64,000 nucleotides of DNA from Streptomyces neyagawaensis. Lineage in GTDB: Bacteria; Actinomycetota; Actinomycetes; Streptomycetales; Streptomycetaceae. The stretch spans positions 186,001 to 250,000 of the forward strand of contig NZ_JAMGBG010000019.1 in the NCBI RefSeq assembly GCF_023516595.1, in the 5' to 3' direction. The position numbers and the translations under genes are program-made. This document shows positions 53,285 to 62,258 of this stretch, piece by piece; position 1 is the stretch's first letter; every line of letters starts with the position of its first letter. The notes beneath the pieces were generated by a model. The model was not told where the DNA came from and did not search any database. It was given only the letters and a program-made list of their open reading frames with translations.

Positions 53285-54424
53285 GTGACGTTCCCGGTAG
53301 TCGGCATGGTCGGCGGCGGTCAGCTCGCTCGTATGACGCACGAGGCTGGCATCCCGCTCGGCATCAGGTTCAAGCTCCTCAGTGACACCCTTCAGGACTC
53401 CGCGGCCCAGGTCGTCGGTGATGTCGTCGTCGGCGACTACCGCGATCTGGAGACGCTGCGTGCGTTCGCGCAGGGCTGCGACGTGATCACCTTCGATCAC
53501 GAACACGTACCCACCGAGCACCTCCGGGCGCTGGAGGCGGACGGCATCCCCGTACGCCCGGGCCCGGACGCCCTCGTGCACGCCCAGGACAAGGGCGTGA
53601 TGCGGGCGAGGCTCGACGCGATCGGCGTGCCCTGCCCGAGGCACCGCATCGTCGCCGACCCGGCGGACGTGGCGGCCTTCGCGGCGGAGGGCGATGGTTT
53701 TCCGGTCATCCTCAAGACCGTCCGCGGCGGCTACGACGGCAAGGGCGTGTGGGTCGTCCGCTCCGTCGAGGACGCCGCCGAGCCGTTCCGCGCCGGAGTT
53801 CCCGTCCTCGCCGAGGAGAAGGTCGACTTCGTACGGGAGCTCGCCGCCAACGTCGTCCGGTCCCCGCACGGCCAGGCCGTGGCCTACCCGGTCGTGGAGT
53901 CCCGGCAGGTCGACGGGGTGTGCGACACCGTGATCGCCCCGGCGCCCGACCTCGACCCGGCCCTCGCCCTCCAGGCGGAGGAGATGGCCCTGCGCATCGC
54001 CAAGGAACTGGACGTCGTCGGCCACCTCGCCGTCGAGCTGTTCCAGACCCGCGACGGCCGCATCCTGGTCAACGAGCTGGCCATGCGCCCCCACAACTCC
54101 GGCCACTGGAGCCAGGACGGCGCGGTCACCTCGCAGTTCGCCAACCATGTCCGGGCCGTCCTGGACCTCCCGCTCGGCGACCCGCGCCCCCGCGCGAAGT
54201 GGACCGTCATGGTCAACGTCCTCGGCGGCGACTACCCGGACATGTACTCGGCGTATCTGCACTGCATGGCCCGCGACCCCCAGCTCAAGATCCACATGTA
54301 CGGCAAGGACGTGAAGCCCGGCCGCAAGGTCGGTCACGTGAACACCTACGGCGACGACCTCGACGACGTGCTGGAGCGCGCCCGTCACGCCGCCGGATAC
54401 CTGAGAGGCACGATCACCGAATGA
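53285..54424 (+). CDS. purK: N5-carboxyaminoimidazole ribonucleotide synthase
   Basis: 379 residues, an ATP-grasp enzyme. [23 protein letters not shown] is the N-terminal signature, [18 protein letters not shown] and [17 protein letters not shown] hold the nucleotide-binding Lys and loop, and [52 protein letters not shown] carries the metal ligands. It carboxylates AIR in purine synthesis. The GTG at 53285 lies 8 bp after TACTCT, a possible -10, so a leaderless transcript is likely. The stop overlaps purE (ATGA). Confidence 0.96.
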   Translation: MTFPVVGMVGGGQLARMTHEAGIPLGIRFKLLSDTLQDSAAQVVGDVVVGDYRDLETLRAFAQGCDVITFDHEHVPTEHLRALEADGIPVRPGPDALVHAQDKGVMRARLDAIGVPCPRHRIVADPADVAAFAAEGDGFPVILKTVRGGYDGKGVWVVRSVEDAAEPFRAGVPVLAEEKVDFVRELAANVVRSPHGQAVAYPVVESRQVDGVCDTVIAPAPDLDPALALQAEEMALRIAKELDVVGHLAVELFQTRDGRILVNELAMRPHNSGHWSQDGAVTSQFANHVRAVLDLPLGDPRPRAKWTVMVNVLGGDYPDMYSAYLHCMARDPQLKIHMYGKDVKPGRKVGHVNTYGDDLDDVLERARHAAGYLRGTITE

Positions 54425-54942
54425 GCCCGGTCGTAGGCATTGTCATGGGGTCGGACTCCGACTGGCCCGTCATGGAGGCCGCCGCGCAGGCCCTCGACGA
54501 GTTCGAGATCGACTACGAGGTCGACGTGGTCTCCGCGCACCGCATGCCGCGCGAGATGGTCGCCTACGGCGAGGAGGCCGCGGACCGGGGCCTCAAGGTG
54601 ATCATCGCCGGGGCGGGCGGCGCCGCCCATCTGCCCGGCATGCTCGCCTCCGTGACCCCGCTGCCGGTCATCGGTGTGCCCGTACCGCTGAAGTACCTCG
54701 ACGGCATGGACTCGCTGCTGTCGATCGTGCAGATGCCGGCCGGGGTGCCCGTCGCGACCGTGTCCGTGGCCGGCGCGCGCAACGCCGGACTGCTCGCCGC
54801 CCGCATCCTCGCCACCCAGGACGAGGAACTCCTCGGCCGGATGCGGGAGTTCCAGCAGGAACTGAACGACCAGGCCACCGAGAAGGGCAAGCGCCTGCGC
54901 AACAAGGTCGAGGGCTCGGGCGGCTTCGGCTTCGGCAAGTGA
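54421..54942 (+). CDS. purE: N5-carboxyaminoimidazole ribonucleotide mutase
   Basis: 173 residues. [20 protein letters not shown] and [15 protein letters not shown], with the catalytic His in SAHR, plus [28 protein letters not shown] identify class I PurE. It rearranges N5-CAIR to CAIR after PurK. Start overlaps the purK stop. The C-terminal 20 residues ([16 protein letters not shown]) are a non-conserved tail. Confidence 0.96.
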   Translation: MSPVVGIVMGSDSDWPVMEAAAQALDEFEIDYEVDVVSAHRMPREMVAYGEEAADRGLKVIIAGAGGAAHLPGMLASVTPLPVIGVPVPLKYLDGMDSLLSIVQMPAGVPVATVSVAGARNAGLLAARILATQDEELLGRMREFQQELNDQATEKGKRLRNKVEGSGGFGFGK

Positions 54943-55005
54943 CGCACCACTGACCGCGAGAGCCGCGACGACCCGGGCGACCGGGAGGACGGGGGAGTAC
55001 GGCAA

Positions 55006-56238
55006 GTGACGGGGACGACGGGGGAAGAGGAAGTGACCGGGATGACGGGGACGGGTTCGCTGGAGGAGGCCCGGGAGCTGCTGCGCGAGTTCCCGATCGC
55101 CGACGGGCACAACGACCTGCCGTGGGCGCTGCGTCAACAGGTCCGCTACGACCTGGGCGCCCGCGACATCGCCACCGACCAGAGCGCCTATCTGCACACC
55201 GACCTCGCCCGGCTGGGCGCCGGCGGCGTCGGCGCCCAGTTCTGGTCGGTGTACGTGCCCTCGAACTCCGCGTTCCTGCCGGGCGCCGTCCCCGCCACCC
55301 TCGAACAGATCGACTGCGTACGGCAGCTGATCGACCGTTACCCGGCGCGGCTGCGGTCCGCGCTGACCGCCGCCGACATGGAGGCGGCCCGTACCGAGGG
55401 CCGTATCGCCTCCCTGATGGGCGCCGAGGGCGGTCACTCCATCGACAACTCCCTCGCGACGCTACGCGCGTTGTACGCGCTCGGCGTCCGCTACATGACG
55501 CTCACCCACAACGACAACATCGCCTGGGCGGACTCCGCGACCGACGAACCGGCCGTCGGCGGCCTGTCCGCCTTCGGCCGCGCCGTCGTCGGTGAGATGA
55601 ACCGCGAGGGCATGCTCGTCGACCTCTCCCACGTGGCCGCGACCACCATGCGCGACGCGCTGGACGCCTCGGCCGCACCGGTGATCTTCTCCCACTCCTC
55701 GTCGCGGGCCGTCTGCGACCACCCCCGCAACATCCCGGACGACGTCCTCGAACGCCTCCCCGCCAACGGGGGAGTGGCGATGGTGACCTTCGTACCGAAG
55801 TTCGTCCTCCAGGCCGCCGTCGACTGGACCGCCGCCGCCGACGAGAACATGCGCGCCCACGGCCTCCACCACCTCGACACCACCCCCGAGGCCATGCGGG
55901 TCCACCGCGAGTTCGAGGAGCGCAACCCGCGCCCCGTCGCCACGGTCGCCACGGTCGCCGACCACCTCGACCACATGCGCGAGGTCGCCGGCGTCGACCA
56001 CCTCGGCATCGGCGGCGACTACGACGGCACCGCCTTCACCCCGGACGGCCTGAACGACGTCTCCGGCTACCCGAACCTGATCGCCGAGCTCCTCGACCGC
56101 GGCTGGTCCCGGACCGACCTCGCCAAGCTCACCTGGCGCAACGCGGTCCGTGTGCTGGGCGCCGCCGAGGACGTCGCCCGCGACCTGAAGTCCCGTACGG
56201 CCCCGTCGAACGCGACCCTGGAGCAGCTGGACGGGTGA
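55006..56238 (+). CDS. Membrane-type (M19) dipeptidase, active form
   Basis: 410 residues. All M19 zinc ligands are present: [14 protein letters not shown] (His and Asp), [13 protein letters not shown] (bridging Glu), [11 protein letters not shown] (His), [17 protein letters not shown] (His), and [10 protein letters not shown] (Asp). Substrate-side NIPDDVL and the closing [10 protein letters not shown] segment are also typical. It hydrolyses dipeptides, often with D- or dehydro-amino acids. No signal peptide is seen, so it is probably cytosolic. It is 63 bp after purE and may share its transcript. Confidence 0.94.
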   Translation: MTGTTGEEEVTGMTGTGSLEEARELLREFPIADGHNDLPWALRQQVRYDLGARDIATDQSAYLHTDLARLGAGGVGAQFWSVYVPSNSAFLPGAVPATLEQIDCVRQLIDRYPARLRSALTAADMEAARTEGRIASLMGAEGGHSIDNSLATLRALYALGVRYMTLTHNDNIAWADSATDEPAVGGLSAFGRAVVGEMNREGMLVDLSHVAATTMRDALDASAAPVIFSHSSSRAVCDHPRNIPDDVLERLPANGGVAMVTFVPKFVLQAAVDWTAAADENMRAHGLHHLDTTPEAMRVHREFEERNPRPVATVATVADHLDHMREVAGVDHLGIGGDYDGTAFTPDGLNDVSGYPNLIAELLDRGWSRTDLAKLTWRNAVRVLGAAEDVARDLKSRTAPSNATLEQLDG

Positions 56239-56377
56239 CACCCGGCCGGTGGTACGGCCCCTCGTCCGGCGAGGACGGGCGGCCGTACCCCCGAACGCCG
56301 CACCCACCAGGAATCCGGGCGGCACCCGTGGCACGGTGACGGTGACTGCGTTCACCGACCGGGTACGGAGGTCCGCC

Positions 56378-57619
56378 ATGGCAGACCTGCAGGACGAACT
56401 GCAAGCGACAGCGGAGGCGGGGCGGCTCGACGCCCCCGCGAAGCGGAAGCCGAAGCCGAGCCGTCGGTTCGGGGCGGCCGAGCCGATAGCCCCGCCGGAC
56501 GGCACCACCGAGCCCGGCACCACCGAGCCCGGCACCGCCGACGGTGCGAAGGCTCCCGAGGCCGCCCCGGAGGCCGCCGGGCGGCTCGCGGACCCGGAGG
56601 GCGCCGAGCAGTCGGACGGGCTGGAGGAGGCGCACGCCTTCCTCGCCGACCACCCCGTGGCCGACGGCTACAGCGGGCTGCCGTGGGTGCTGCGCCACCT
56701 GCCCTGGTACGAACTGGAACTCGGCGAGAGCGGCGTGGACACGGATGTGCCGCGGATGCGCGAGGGACACATCGGCGCCCTGTTCTGGTCGCTGCACCTG
56801 TCCGAGCCGCTGACCGGCGACCGGGCCGTCGGCGCCTCCCTGGAGCAGCTGGACCTGGTCCACAAGGCCGTCGAAGCCGACCCCGAGCATCTGCGACTGG
56901 TCCGCACCGCGGGCGAGGTCACCGACGCCCGCAACCGCGGTCGCGTCGCCATCCTGCTCGGCCCCGCCGGCGCCCCGGCCCTCGGTGACTCCCTCGCCAT
57001 TCTGCGCGCCCTGCACGCGCTCGGCCTGAAGGCCCTCACTCTCGCCGGTGTCTCCTGGGCGAGCGAGGCCGGGCTCAGCCGGTTCGGCGAGGAGGTGGTC
57101 CGCGAGATGAACCGCGTGGGCGTCCTCGCCGACCTCTCCGGCGCCTCCGAACAGACGATCCGCCGGACCCTCGCGGTCTCCCGCGCCCCGGTCCTGTGCA
57201 CCCGCTCGGCGGCCCACGCCCTGCGCCCCCACCCCGCGAACCTCAGCGACGACCTGCTGGCCGCGCTGGGCGAGGCGCACGGCCTGTGCATGGTGCCGCT
57301 CACCTCCGAGCAGACCGGCCCCTCCGTGCGCGACGTCGCCGACCACCTCGACCACGTCCGCTCGATCGCCGGCCCCCAGAGCGTCGGCCTCTCCGGCACC
57401 TACGACTCCGGCGCCGCCCACCCCGAGGACCTCATCGACGCCTCCTGCTACCCGCACCTCGTCGCCGAGCTCCTCCACCGCGGCTGGTCCCACGACGACC
57501 TCGCCCTGCTCACCTGGGGCAACGTCCAACGCGTCCTGCGCAGCGCCGACTTCACGGCGCGAGCGGCCCGGGACCGCCGCGAGGCCTCGACGGCGCGGAT
57601 CGCCGACCTGGACGGCTGA
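56378..57619 (+). CDS. M19 dipeptidase paralogue lacking metal ligands (pseudoenzyme)
   Basis: 413 residues. After an 85-residue low-complexity N-terminal part, the sequence tracks the preceding dipeptidase (AFLADHPVADGYSGLPWVLR, ILRALHALGLKALTL, EVVREMNRVGVLADLSG, LVAELLHRGWSHDDLALLTWGNVQRVL). Every ligand is changed: DGHND to DGYSG, GAEGG to GPAGA, DLSH to DLSG, FSHSSSR to CTRSAAH, GGDYDG to SGTYDS. The fold should remain while zinc binding and peptidase activity are lost. It may bind or regulate the active enzyme. It starts 140 bp after that gene on the same strand. Confidence 0.9.
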   Translation: MADLQDELQATAEAGRLDAPAKRKPKPSRRFGAAEPIAPPDGTTEPGTTEPGTADGAKAPEAAPEAAGRLADPEGAEQSDGLEEAHAFLADHPVADGYSGLPWVLRHLPWYELELGESGVDTDVPRMREGHIGALFWSLHLSEPLTGDRAVGASLEQLDLVHKAVEADPEHLRLVRTAGEVTDARNRGRVAILLGPAGAPALGDSLAILRALHALGLKALTLAGVSWASEAGLSRFGEEVVREMNRVGVLADLSGASEQTIRRTLAVSRAPVLCTRSAAHALRPHPANLSDDLLAALGEAHGLCMVPLTSEQTGPSVRDVADHLDHVRSIAGPQSVGLSGTYDSGAAHPEDLIDASCYPHLVAELLHRGWSHDDLALLTWGNVQRVLRSADFTARAARDRREASTARIADLDG

Positions 57620-57626
57620 CACCGGA

Positions 57627-57666
57627 GGTGAGGGCCTGACCGGGCGACAGCCCCCGGGCCCTCACC
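57627..57666 (+). terminator. Hairpin after the dipeptidase pair
   Basis: 10-bp perfect arms GGTGAGGGCC (57627-57636) and GGCCCTCACC (57657-57666), 8 bp past the stop. Confidence 0.7.
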
Positions 57667-57733
57667 GGCCGAGCACGAAGCCGGGCCGGCCCGGCCCACT
57701 GGCCGGACCTCACGCTCGTATCAGTACCCGCCC

Positions 57734-58096
57734 TCAGGCACGGCACAGGCAGAACGGATGCCCCGCCGGGTCGGCGTACACCCGGAAGCCCCGCTCCCGG
57801 TCCGTCGTGTCCAGCGGCTTCGCCCCGAGCGCCAGTACCTCCTTCTCCGCCGCGTCCATGTCCTCCACGTTCACGTCGAGATGGAACTGCTGCGAACGCG
57901 ACGGCGACGGCCACTCGGGCGGCACGAAGTCCGGCGCCTGCTGGAACGCCAGCCGGACACCCGCGTCCGGCACCCTCAGATCCACCCAGTCGCCCTCACC
58001 CGAGACCTCCCCGCCGACCAGCTCGGCGTAGAACCCGGCGAGCGCGGCCGGGTCGGGACAGTCCAGGACGACGACATCCAGCTTGGCGATGGCCAT
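57734..58096 (-). CDS. VOC-superfamily (glyoxalase/bleomycin-resistance-like) protein
   Basis: 120 residues. The paired beta-alpha-beta-beta-beta modules are visible: MAIAKLDVVVLDCPDPAALAGFYAELVGGEV, WVDLRVPDAGVRLAFQQAPDFVPPEWP, QQFHLDVNVEDMDAAEKEVLALGAK and GFRVYADPAGHPFCLCRA. This compact glyoxalase_6-type family includes drug-binding and dioxygenase-like proteins; activity is unknown. GGAG lies 7 bp before the ATG. It is divergent from a CGNR regulator, which probably controls it. Confidence 0.88.
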   Translation of the reverse strand: MAIAKLDVVVLDCPDPAALAGFYAELVGGEVSGEGDWVDLRVPDAGVRLAFQQAPDFVPPEWPSPSRSQQFHLDVNVEDMDAAEKEVLALGAKPLDTTDRERGFRVYADPAGHPFCLCRA

Positions 58097-58122
58097 GACT
58101 GCTCTCCTTCGCTCTGCGATCC

Positions 58123-58160
58123 GGTTACCCGTAGAGGCGGGTAACCAGTAACGGTTACTG
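58123..58160. promoter_or_regulatory. Compound GTTAC/GTAAC operator in the divergent spacer
   Basis: Two adjoining palindromes: GGTTACCCG-6-CGGGTAACC (58123-58146) and CAGTAAC-G-GTTACTG (58146-58160). A further GGTAAC lies near 58178. The cluster of GTTAC motifs between two divergent genes is a likely regulator-binding site. Confidence 0.65.
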
Positions 58161-58206
58161 CATGCTTCCCTATAGGCGGTAACGTCGCAAGCATGAGGTC
58201 GCACGC

Positions 58207-58713
58207 ATGAGTGAGAGAGTGCCCGCACCCGGCGGCCTGGCACTCGTCGAGAGCCTGGTGAACACGCTGGACCTGGAGTCGGGCGCCGACGCCCTCGACA
58301 CCCCGGAGGGCCGGGCCCGCCTCGCCCTGACCGCGGCCGAGGACCTCGCGGACGTACGGGAACTGCGGGAGTCGCTCCGGGCCGTCTGCCTCGCGCACGC
58401 GGGACACCCGCCGCACCGCGCGGTGACCCCGCTCGGTGACCTGCTGGCGGCGGCGCCGCTCGTCGTCGACGTCCGCGCCGACGACGGCTCGGCGAGCCTG
58501 CGCCCCGCCGCCGATCCCGCTCTCCTGCTCGCCCGCGTGGCCGCGGCCGTCGCCGAGGCCCTCACGGCGGGCACCTGGCAGCGCCTCAAGGCGTGCGAGG
58601 CCGCCGACTGCCACTGGGCGTACTACGACCGCAGCCCCGCCGGGCGCGGCCGCTGGTGCTCGATGCAAGTGTGCGGAGCCCGCGCGAAGATGCGCCGCTA
58701 CCGCGCCAAGTGA
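58207..58713 (+). CDS. CGNR zinc-finger transcriptional regulator
   Basis: 168 residues. The ABATE-like N-terminal domain (LALVESLVNTLDLESGADALDTPEG, LRESLRAVCLAHAG) is followed by the C-terminal zinc finger LKACEAADCHWAYYDRSPAGRGRWCSMQVCGARAKMRRYRAK. The four Cys are in place, but the signature CGNR reads CGAR. Such proteins are stress- or ligand-responsive regulators. The gene is divergent from the VOC gene across a 110-bp spacer with strong palindromes. Confidence 0.92.
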   Translation: MSERVPAPGGLALVESLVNTLDLESGADALDTPEGRARLALTAAEDLADVRELRESLRAVCLAHAGHPPHRAVTPLGDLLAAAPLVVDVRADDGSASLRPAADPALLLARVAAAVAEALTAGTWQRLKACEAADCHWAYYDRSPAGRGRWCSMQVCGARAKMRRYRAK

Positions 58714-58816
58714 GCCGGCCGAGTGAGGTGGATGAGCCGGACATCACCCCATGAGTCACCGGTGAAGTAAGCGCTTCGCACCCACGGGGGACCGGAACGG
58801 TGGAGAATGAGCACAG

Positions 58817-58855
58817 ACGCCGTTCCGGCCGACTGAGCCTCGGCCGGAACGGCGT
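58817..58855. terminator. Hairpin between convergent genes
   Basis: Perfect 16-bp stem (58817-58832, 58840-58855) with a 7-nt loop between the CGNR gene and the nucleotide-sugar dehydrogenase gene. Confidence 0.9.
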
Positions 58856-58920
58856 CGCCCGCTACCGGCCCGGTCGAACTCCGGGCCCGTCGTGGCCCGG
58901 AAACGGGCCCGGCCCCCGGG

Positions 58921-60264
58921 TCAGGCCGTCGGCCGGCCCATCGCGCGGTAGGTCCAGCCGGCCCGGCGCCACAGCTCCGGGTCCAGGGCGTTGCGGCCGT
59001 CCAGCACCAGCCGCCGGGAGGCGACCTCGCCCAGCGCCTGCGGGTCCAGCTCCCGGAACTCGCGCCACTCCGTCAGGTGCAGCACGATGTCGGCACCCCG
59101 CACGGCCTCCAGCGCCGAGTCGGCGTACCCGAGCGTCGGGAACAGTCGGCGCGCGTTGTCCATGCCCTTCGGGTCGTAGACCGTGACCTGTCCGCCCTGG
59201 AGGTGGATCTGGCCGGCCACGTTGAGCGCGGGGGAGTCCCGTACGTCGTCGGAGTCCGGCTTGAAGGTCGCGCCCAGCACGGCGACCCGCCTGCCCAGGA
59301 AGGGGCCGCCGCCCAGCGCCTGCCGGGCCAGCTCCACCATCTGACCGCGCTGCCGCATGTTGATGGAGTCGATCTCGCGCAGGAACGTCAGCGCCTGGTC
59401 GGCGCCCAGTTCACCGGCGCGGGCCATGAACGCCCGGATGTCCTTCGGCAGACACCCGCCGCCGAACCCGATGCCCGCCCGCAGGAACTTCCGCCCGATC
59501 CGGTCGTCGTGCCCGATGGCCTCCGCCAGCTTCGCGACATCGCCCCCGGCGGCCTCGCAGACCTCGGCCATGGCGTTGATGAAGGAGATCTTGGTGGCGA
59601 GGAAGGAGTTCGCGGAGGTCTTCACCAGCTCGGCGGTCGGGAAGTCGGTGACGACGAACGGGGAGCCCTCCTCGACCGGCGTCGCGTACACCTCGCGCAG
59701 CAGCTTCTCGGCCGTCTCGCTGCGGACGCCCACCACGATCCGGTCCGGGTGCAGCGTGTCGTTCACGGCGAAACCCTCGCGCAGGAACTCCGGGTTCCAG
59801 GCCAGCTCTGCGTCCGCCCCCGCCGGGGCGTGCTCGGCGAGATACGCGGCCAGCCGGTCTGCGGAGCCCACCGGCACGGTCGACTTGCCCACGACCAGGG
59901 CCGGGCCCGTCAGATGCGGGGCGAGCGAGGCGAAGGCCGCGTCGACGTACGACATGTCGCAGGCGTACTCGCCGTGCCGCTGCGGGGTGTTCACACACAC
60001 GAAGTGGACGTCGCCGAAGGCCGCGACCTCCGCGTAGTCCGTCGTGAAGCGCAGCCGCCCGGTGGAGCCCTCGATCCCGGCGACGTGCCGACGCAGCAGC
60101 TCCTCCAGACCCGGCTCGTACATCGGGACCTCGCCCCGGCGCAGTATGTCGATCTTCTCTTCGACGACATCGAGCCCGAGCACCTCGAATCCCAGCTCGG
60201 CCATGGCCGCGGCGTGGGTCGCGCCGAGATAGCCGGTGCCGATCACGGTGATCTTGAGGGCCAT
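58921..60264 (-). CDS. UDP-glucose 6-dehydrogenase family (nucleotide-sugar dehydrogenase)
   Basis: 447 residues. N-terminal NAD domain: KITVIGTGYLGATHAAAMAELGFEVLGLD, VCVNTPQ, KSTVPVGSAD. Central domain: AWNPEFLREGFAVNDTLHPDRIVVG, ELVKTSANSFLATKISFINAMAEVCE and RAGIGFGGGCLPKDIRAF with the catalytic Cys. C-terminal UDP-binding domain: LGATFKPDSDDVRDSPALNVAG and DIVLHLTEWREFREL. It should oxidise UDP-glucose to UDP-glucuronate for cell-surface or product glycosides. No glycosyltransferase is adjacent. Confidence 0.95.
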   Translation of the reverse strand: MALKITVIGTGYLGATHAAAMAELGFEVLGLDVVEEKIDILRRGEVPMYEPGLEELLRRHVAGIEGSTGRLRFTTDYAEVAAFGDVHFVCVNTPQRHGEYACDMSYVDAAFASLAPHLTGPALVVGKSTVPVGSADRLAAYLAEHAPAGADAELAWNPEFLREGFAVNDTLHPDRIVVGVRSETAEKLLREVYATPVEEGSPFVVTDFPTAELVKTSANSFLATKISFINAMAEVCEAAGGDVAKLAEAIGHDDRIGRKFLRAGIGFGGGCLPKDIRAFMARAGELGADQALTFLREIDSINMRQRGQMVELARQALGGGPFLGRRVAVLGATFKPDSDDVRDSPALNVAGQIHLQGGQVTVYDPKGMDNARRLFPTLGYADSALEAVRGADIVLHLTEWREFRELDPQALGEVASRRLVLDGRNALDPELWRRAGWTYRAMGRPTA

Positions 60265-60435
60265 GGATGCTCCTGGGACGTACGGCCGTGGGTGCGCCGC
60301 GACGTGCGCGGCGGGTGCGCTGCCTGAGCATAGTCGGGGCGTGTCCGGGCCTCTCGCCGGGCAGATTCCCCCTGGGTGCCGTCACCGGCCCCGCATCTGT
60401 CGCCAAGCTCACGTATCTCTCGCATGGGCAGGCCC

Positions 60436-60470
60436 TTTAAAATTTGAGTTACTTAACGGTAGTTAGCATC
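60436..60470 (+). promoter_or_regulatory. AT-rich promoter/operator of the acyl-CoA dehydrogenase gene
   Basis: TTTAAA (60436-60441) and TAGTTA (60460-60465), 18 bp apart, form a possible promoter. The same stretch holds overlapping symmetric elements GTTA-CT-TAAC and TAAC-4-GTTA, which suit a TetR- or GntR-type repressor. Confidence 0.5.
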
Positions 60471-60486
60471 GGGAGCGTGAGAGACC

Positions 60487-61644
60487 TTGGCCGGATCGGC
60501 TGATTTCGACCTGTACCGCCCGTCCGAGGAGCACGACATGCTCCGCGACGTCATCCGTTCCCTCGCCGAGGCGAAGATCGCGCCCCATGCCGCCGCGGTC
60601 GACGAGGAGGCCCGCTTCCCCCGAGAGGCGCTCGAAGCGCTCGTCGCGAACGACCTGCACGCCGTGCACGTCCCCGAGGAGTACGGCGGCGCCGGCGCCG
60701 ACGCGCTCGCCACGGTCATCGTGATCGAGGAGGTGGCCCGCGTCTGTGTCTCCTCCTCCCTCATCCCGGCTGTCAACAAGCTGGGCTCGCTCCCGGTGAT
60801 CCTCTCCGGCTCCGAGGAGCTGAAGAAGAAGTACATGGGCCCGCTCGCCAAGGGCGAGGGCATGTTCTCGTACTGCCTCTCCGAGCCCGACGCGGGCTCC
60901 GACGCGGCCGGTATGAAGACCAAGGCGGTCCGCGACGGCGACCACTGGATCCTCAACGGCGTGAAGCGCTGGATCACCAACGCCGGCGAGTCCGAGTACT
61001 ACACGGTGATGGCCGTCACCGACCCCGCCAAGCGTTCCAAGGGCATCTCCGCCTTCGTCGTCGAGAAGTCCGACGAGGGCGTCTCCTTCGGCGCCCCGGA
61101 GAAGAAGCTCGGCATCAAGGGCTCCCCGACCCGCGAGGTCTACCTCGACAACGTCCGCATCCCCGCCGACCGCATGATCGGCGAGGAGGGCACCGGCTTC
61201 GCCACGGCGATGAAGACCCTGGACCACACCCGCATCACCATCGCCGCCCAGGCCCTCGGTGTCGCCCAGGGCGCCCTCGACTACGCCAAGGGCTACGTCC
61301 AGGAGCGCAAGCAGTTCGGCAAGCCCATCGCGGACTTCCAGGGCATCCAGTTCATGCTCGCCGACATGGCCATGAAGATCGCCGCCGCCCGCGCCCTGAC
61401 CTACCAGGCCGCCGCCGCCTCCGAGCGCGGCGACAGCGACCTCACCTTCCAGGGCGCCGCCGCCAAGTGCTTCGCCTCCGACGTCGCCATGGAGGTCACC
61501 ACCGACGCCGTCCAACTCCTCGGCGGCTACGGCTACACCCGCGACTACCCGGTGGAGCGCATGATGCGCGACGCCAAGATCACGCAGATATACGAAGGCA
61601 CCAACCAGGTCCAGCGCATCGTCATGGCCCGCAACCTGCCGTAA
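60487..61644 (+). CDS. Acyl-CoA dehydrogenase (short/medium-chain type)
   Basis: 385 residues. Family signatures: FPREALEALVANDLHAVHVPEEYGGAG, FSYCLSEPDAGSDAAGMKTKA (FAD and substrate), WITNAGESEYYTVMAVTD, RKQFGKPIADFQGIQFMLADMAMKI, and the C-terminal QLLGGYGYTRDYPVERMMRDAKITQIYEGTNQVQRIVMAR with the catalytic Glu in YEGTNQ. It performs the first step of beta-oxidation. The likely start is TTG with GAGAG nearby, a rare start that suggests modest expression; a GTG/ATG alternative is not available upstream. Confidence 0.94.
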   Translation: MAGSADFDLYRPSEEHDMLRDVIRSLAEAKIAPHAAAVDEEARFPREALEALVANDLHAVHVPEEYGGAGADALATVIVIEEVARVCVSSSLIPAVNKLGSLPVILSGSEELKKKYMGPLAKGEGMFSYCLSEPDAGSDAAGMKTKAVRDGDHWILNGVKRWITNAGESEYYTVMAVTDPAKRSKGISAFVVEKSDEGVSFGAPEKKLGIKGSPTREVYLDNVRIPADRMIGEEGTGFATAMKTLDHTRITIAAQALGVAQGALDYAKGYVQERKQFGKPIADFQGIQFMLADMAMKIAAARALTYQAAAASERGDSDLTFQGAAAKCFASDVAMEVTTDAVQLLGGYGYTRDYPVERMMRDAKITQIYEGTNQVQRIVMARNLP

Positions 61645-61664
61645 CTCCTTCGGCGCAACCTGTG

Positions 61665-61695
61665 AACGGCCCCCGGCACCCCGCCGGGGGCCGTT
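61665..61695 (+). terminator. Hairpin after the acyl-CoA dehydrogenase gene
   Basis: 13-bp perfect stem AACGGCCCCCGGC (61665-61677) and complement (61683-61695), 5-nt loop. Confidence 0.9.
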
Positions 61696-61817
61696 GACTT
61701 GTGGGGTGAATGGTGCGGAATGTTTGCGTCCGCCCAATGGCGGGTGGCGGCAGGGGGGCGTAGGACGGAAGTGCACGGGGTCCGCCCCGGACCCCCGCTC
61801 CCACCCCTGGAGGAGCC

Positions 61818-62180
61818 ATGCAGGAGACCGGAACCATGACCGCGATGAGCAAGGAGATGCAGGACTGCGTCAACGCGTGCATGACGTGCCACACGGTGTG
61901 CGAGGAGACCATGAGCTCCTGCATGCAGGCCGGTGGTCAGGCCCAGATGCAGATCATGCGCGCCCTGATGGACTGCGCCGAGATGACCCGCATGTGCGCG
62001 GACATGATGATGCGCCGCTCCCCGATGAGCGCCGAGATGTGCGCGATGTGCGCCCGCGCCTGTGACATGTGCGCCGAGGCGTGTATGTCCATGCCGGACG
62101 ATCCGCAGATGATGCGCTGTGCCGAGGCGTGTCGCCGCTGCTCCGAGATGTGCCGGGCGATGTCGGGCGCGGCGGCCTGA
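61818..62180 (+). CDS. Four-helix-bundle copper-storage-type protein (Csp/DUF326-like)
   Basis: 120 residues with 16 Cys and many Met. Cys recur at helix spacing: QDCVNACMTCHTVCEE, SSCMQAGG, MDCAEMTRMCADMMM, AEMCAMCARACDMCAEACMS, MRCAEACRRCSEMCRAM. This matches the Csp3-type cytosolic proteins that fill the core of a four-helix bundle with Cu(I). No signal peptide is seen, supporting a cytosolic form. GGAGGA lies a few bases before the ATG. No copper ATPase or CsoR is adjacent. Confidence 0.92.
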   Translation: MQETGTMTAMSKEMQDCVNACMTCHTVCEETMSSCMQAGGQAQMQIMRALMDCAEMTRMCADMMMRRSPMSAEMCAMCARACDMCAEACMSMPDDPQMMRCAEACRRCSEMCRAMSGAAA

Positions 62181-62207
62181 GACGAGGCCGGCCCGACCCG
62201 TACGACC

Positions 62208-62235
62208 GAGGGGCACCCCGTACGGGATGCCCCTC
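62208..62235. terminator. Hairpin between convergent genes
   Basis: 12-bp arms GAGGGGCACCCC and GGGATGCCCCTC (one mismatch) with a GTAC loop, between the copper-protein gene and the LCP gene. Confidence 0.85.
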
Positions 62236-62258
62236 TTCCGTGTCGCGCGTCGGCGCCG

